Part shown: piece after piece, positions 62,701 through 64,000 of the stretch
Layout: every line of letters starts with the position of its first letter
Numbering within the stretch: position 1 is the first letter of the stretch
From: Planctomycetota bacterium
GTDB taxonomy: Bacteria; Planctomycetota; UBA1135; GCA-002686595
Direction of reading: 5' to 3'
DNA: 64,000 bases
Assembly (NCBI GenBank): GCA_029259635.1
Contig: JAJDEU010000021.1
Coordinates: forward strand, 1 to 64,000
Position numbers and translations under genes: made by a program
Notes under the pieces: generated by a model
Databases searched by the model: none
The model's input: the letters and a program-made list of their open reading frames with translations, nothing else
What the model was told of the DNA's origin: nothing

Positions 62701-64000
62701 TCTTCAACACGACAGGGTATAGCAATACGGCGATTGGCTATCAGTCGCTGTACGCGAACACGACCGCATCTAACCTCACAGCTATTGGGTTTCATGCACT
62801 CCGAGCGAACACGACGGGTGCCAGCAACACAGCTATTGGGGATTCCGCACTCCGAGCCAACACAACGGGTTTCGGCAACACGGCTATTGGGCGCTCCGCA
62901 CTCCGATTGAATACGACGGGCGATAGGAACACGGCCAGCGGCCACTTGGCGCTTGCGTCGAACGAGACCGGCGAAAAAAACACGGCGAACGGCTTCGGAG
63001 CGCTGGAATCCAATACCTATGGTTACAACAACACCGCTATCGGGCACGAAGCGCTTAACTCCAATACTTTGGGCATTGAAAACGTCGCCATCGGTCGTGG
63101 GGCGCTCGCAGACAACACAACCAGTGATTTCAACGTCGCGGTTGGAGGCTTCGCGCTGGGAGGCAACTACAAAGGAAGCAGTAACACGGCGATTGGACAC
63201 GCCGCGCTCTCCAGCAACAGCTACGGAAACGCGAATACAGCGAGTGGGAGTTTCGCCCTGAATTCGAACACGGACGGAAACGGAAATACCGCGACGGGCG
63301 ATGATTCGCTTGAGACCAATACGACGGGTTCGAACAACGCGGCGCTTGGTAGGCGTGCGCTCCAAAGCAACACAATCGGGGGTGGAAACACAGCTGTCGG
63401 CTTCGAGTCGCTCAATTCGAGCACGACCTCCAGCTTGAGCACCGCAGTGGGATATCAAGCGCTCGATAACTCGAACGGAATTCGTAACATCGCCCTTGGG
63501 GCGTTCGCGGGGACCAGCCTCACGACGGGAATAGACAACATCCTGATTGGTAACGGCGGCTTTCCCGTGGAGAGTGGGACGATTCGCATCGGCAGCGGCC
63601 TGCACTCGAGGGCCTTCGTATCCGGTATCCACGGCGTGACCGTCACTGGCGGGAGTTCGGTCTTCATCAAGAGCGACGGTCAATTAGGCACGACCACATC
63701 TTCGCGTCGTTTCAAGGAGGACATCCGCGAGATGGACGATGCGACGGAGAGATTGCTTGAGCTGCGACCGGTGCTATTCCGCTACAAGCCCGAGGTCCTG
63801 AGCGGCGAGCGGCCGCAGGAGTACGGACTGATCGCCGAAGAGGTGGCCGAGGTCTTCCCGGATCTCGTGATCTACGACGAAGAGGGCAAGCCCTTCACGG
63901 TCAAGTACCACCTCTTGAGTTCTATGTTGCTCAACGAGATGAAGAAGCTGAGTGATGAGCATGCGACGCTCGAAAAGGCGTTCGAGCTCCTGAGGTCCGA
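59793..64000 (+). CDS. Giant surface protein: FG-GAP head, YadA-like repeat stalk, Peptidase_S74 end (partial)
   Basis: The frame is open from ATG 59793 to the window end (1402 codons, no stop), so the 3' end lies outside. A signal peptide (CLLALSLPAVAVTA) is followed by three FG-GAP-like calcium sites (DFDRDGLIDVYV, DVNGDEMPDLIL, DFDGDGLVDLQL). A linker with VGIGTTTPTAQLEIAGDLDV, typical of S74 proteins, comes next. Then come about 53 repeats of NTA.G..AL.SNTTG (residues 350-1248) and a neck (IRIGSGLHSRAFVSGIHGVTV). Last is the S74 chaperone domain (SSRRFKEDIREMDDATERLL, then YGLIAEEVAEVFPDL), which in phage and bacterial relatives trimerises and cleaves itself. A trimeric surface fibre or adhesin is inferred. 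Confidence 0.8.
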   Translation, partial: MLAYRCFATTACLLALSLPAVAVTAEAPDELPSFDWADFDRDGLIDVYVRFPGAADQLYKNVGDGKFENASAHALPCSACGSRTVMWQDVNGDEMPDLILVTEEGQLRILQNQAGLFIDGTPHTGVATGLSITDLKPIDFDGDGLVDLQLETDRGPALYQNLGNFSFAGVALPGFSEGDVHDETTGILSSGALESFSENSDTGLIESGLLMDESSSGTGRGSVDGLRGPRSSDFIVLEPGESRAPNDQEPDKVLATSHPIPRHLQPISICSPSIRDVGTTSCLTASSTPTLGRLFPMSLELNVDSGTGFVGIGTTTPTAQLEIAGDLDVNTGSIYRDGVLILHGNGASNNVALGVDSLEDVTTGFSNTAIGRGALNSNTTGMRNVAVGDLALAASPTGQSNTAVGNRAMFSDTTGFGNTATGDRAMYSNTTGGSNTANGYKSMYSNTTGISNTANGSRALFFNTTGTKNTAQGYKALLSNTTGSYNMGNGYRALHDNTTGTSNTASGSRALYANTIGSANTATGRRALRTNTTGYDNTASGYRAMYANTTGRDNVANGSSALSSNTIGSGNTATGSDSLLSNTSGLTNTANGYAALKTNTTGNSNTASGADALRYNTTGSKNTASGFRALSANTTAANNSAFGYVALRDNTLGANNTAIGSEALLINTTGSNNTASGYRALYANTTGYENVSVGSKALFSNTTGGLNTAVGSSALYYNTSGQGNTALGFQALAKNTTGFSNTATGINALRNNTSGSKNTSTGDSALKSNTTGSNNTATGISSMYYNTTGQDNTSAGYRSLNSNSIGSYNTATGSKALFSNTTANANTATGDRALYLNTTGGYNVASGQSALFSNTTGSYNTAAGQSALLSNTTGSKNTASGHQALSSNATGYNNTASGFRALRFSTGINNTAFGAEALYSNTTTSGNTAHGFSALRSNLTGGGNTASGSQAMFLNTTGSNNTVSGGRALFFNTTGYSNTAIGYQSLYANTTASNLTAIGFHALRANTTGASNTAIGDSALRANTTGFGNTAIGRSALRLNTTGDRNTASGHLALASNETGEKNTANGFGALESNTYGYNNTAIGHEALNSNTLGIENVAIGRGALADNTTSDFNVAVGGFALGGNYKGSSNTAIGHAALSSNSYGNANTASGSFALNSNTDGNGNTATGDDSLETNTTGSNNAALGRRALQSNTIGGGNTAVGFESLNSSTTSSLSTAVGYQALDNSNGIRNIALGAFAGTSLTTGIDNILIGNGGFPVESGTIRIGSGLHSRAFVSGIHGVTVTGGSSVFIKSDGQLGTTTSSRRFKEDIREMDDATERLLELRPVLFRYKPEVLSGERPQEYGLIAEEVAEVFPDLVIYDEEGKPFTVKYHLLSSMLLNEMKKLSDEHATLEKAFELLRS
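60840..63536 (+). repeat. About 53 tandem 51-bp units encoding YadA-like head repeats
   Basis: Units start at 60840 with the first codon pair for NV/NT and recur every 51 bases (17 residues), with two 48-base units. The consensus is N-T-A-x-G-x-x-A-L-x-S-N-T-T-G-x-x. The count follows from the length (2697 bases) and the unit lengths. The DNA is variable between copies but always in frame, so the array is ancient rather than recently amplified. Confidence 0.82.

Noticed and set aside
60840..63536. CRISPR-like array
   Set aside because: The period is 51 bases with no fixed repeat and variable spacer, and the array is fully in frame in a coding sequence.
60501..63683. Long minus-strand open frames opposite the S74 gene
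   Set aside because: They are shadows caused by the 51-bp repeat; the plus-strand frame has a signal peptide, FG-GAP sites and an S74 domain.

Overview
The window looks like chromosomal DNA from a GC-rich, diderm bacterium, most probably a planctomycete or a close relative. This is an inference. The supporting features are lipoproteins made of FG-GAP/UnbV repeats, a giant Peptidase_S74 surface protein with a YadA-like repeat stalk, several ECF sigma/anti-sigma pairs, a signal peptidase I with a large insertion, an LtaS/sulfatase-type membrane enzyme, an MltA-type lipoprotein transglycosylase and heptosyltransferase-like glycosyltransferases. There is no phage, large IS or CRISPR array. Gene order is dense and several operons are coupled by 4-base ATGA/GTGA overlaps.

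Layout. 0-7.7 kb: a secreted CHAT protease-like protein with 13 TPR-like 42-residue repeats, a 2-isopropylmalate synthase-like enzyme diverging from aspartate kinase, and a small jellyroll lipoprotein. 7.7-12.8 kb: an RpiR-type regulator diverging from a four-gene operon (KamA-like radical SAM aminomutase, two 3-oxoacid CoA-transferase subunits, a class III aminotransferase). The operon reads as a pathway from an alpha-amino acid through a beta-amino acid and a beta-keto acid to a beta-ketoacyl-CoA. 13-19.5 kb: MgtE, an enlarged signal peptidase I, a sigma/anti-sigma/effector operon, a MITE-like element just after it, and a second type of ECF sigma factor. 19.8-29.4 kb: tRNA 2-selenouridine synthase, a VOC protein, a HipBA module, a B12-binding radical SAM enzyme coupled to a GT9 glycosyltransferase, purF, a GT4 glycosyltransferase and tRNA-Arg(CCG). 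29.9-38.5 kb: a calcium-repeat secreted protein, a sigma/anti-sigma/RseB-like operon, a CheX-like protein, MoxR, a HAD hydrolase and a TPR lipoprotein. 38.6-44 kb: MOSC, MltA, MsrA, a long transketolase and a barrel-like lipoprotein. 44-64 kb: a largely secreted or surface set (membrane glycosyltransferase, subtilase, LtaS-like enzyme, cytochrome c'-like lipoprotein, two FG-GAP/UnbV lipoproteins, the S74 protein running off the end), with phosphopentomutase among them.

The most notable signals are these. (1) One FG-GAP/UnbV/thioredoxin gene at 53534-56689 carries an in-frame UGA at 54659-54661. A perfect 6-bp stem with a GGUC loop follows it at the spacing expected of a bacterial SECIS element, so the gene is probably a selenoprotein. 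The selU gene in the same window shows that the organism uses selenophosphate. (2) The aminomutase operon appears to use an acidic substrate rather than lysine. (3) A 167-bp element with terminal inverted repeats and a flanking target-site duplication sits directly after a stop codon. (4) A tandem L-x-P-x-L repeat is shared by two otherwise dissimilar anti-sigma factors. (5) The S74 protein has about 53 copies of a 17-residue repeat. All functional calls come from reading the sequence and from remembered family motifs; no database search was run.
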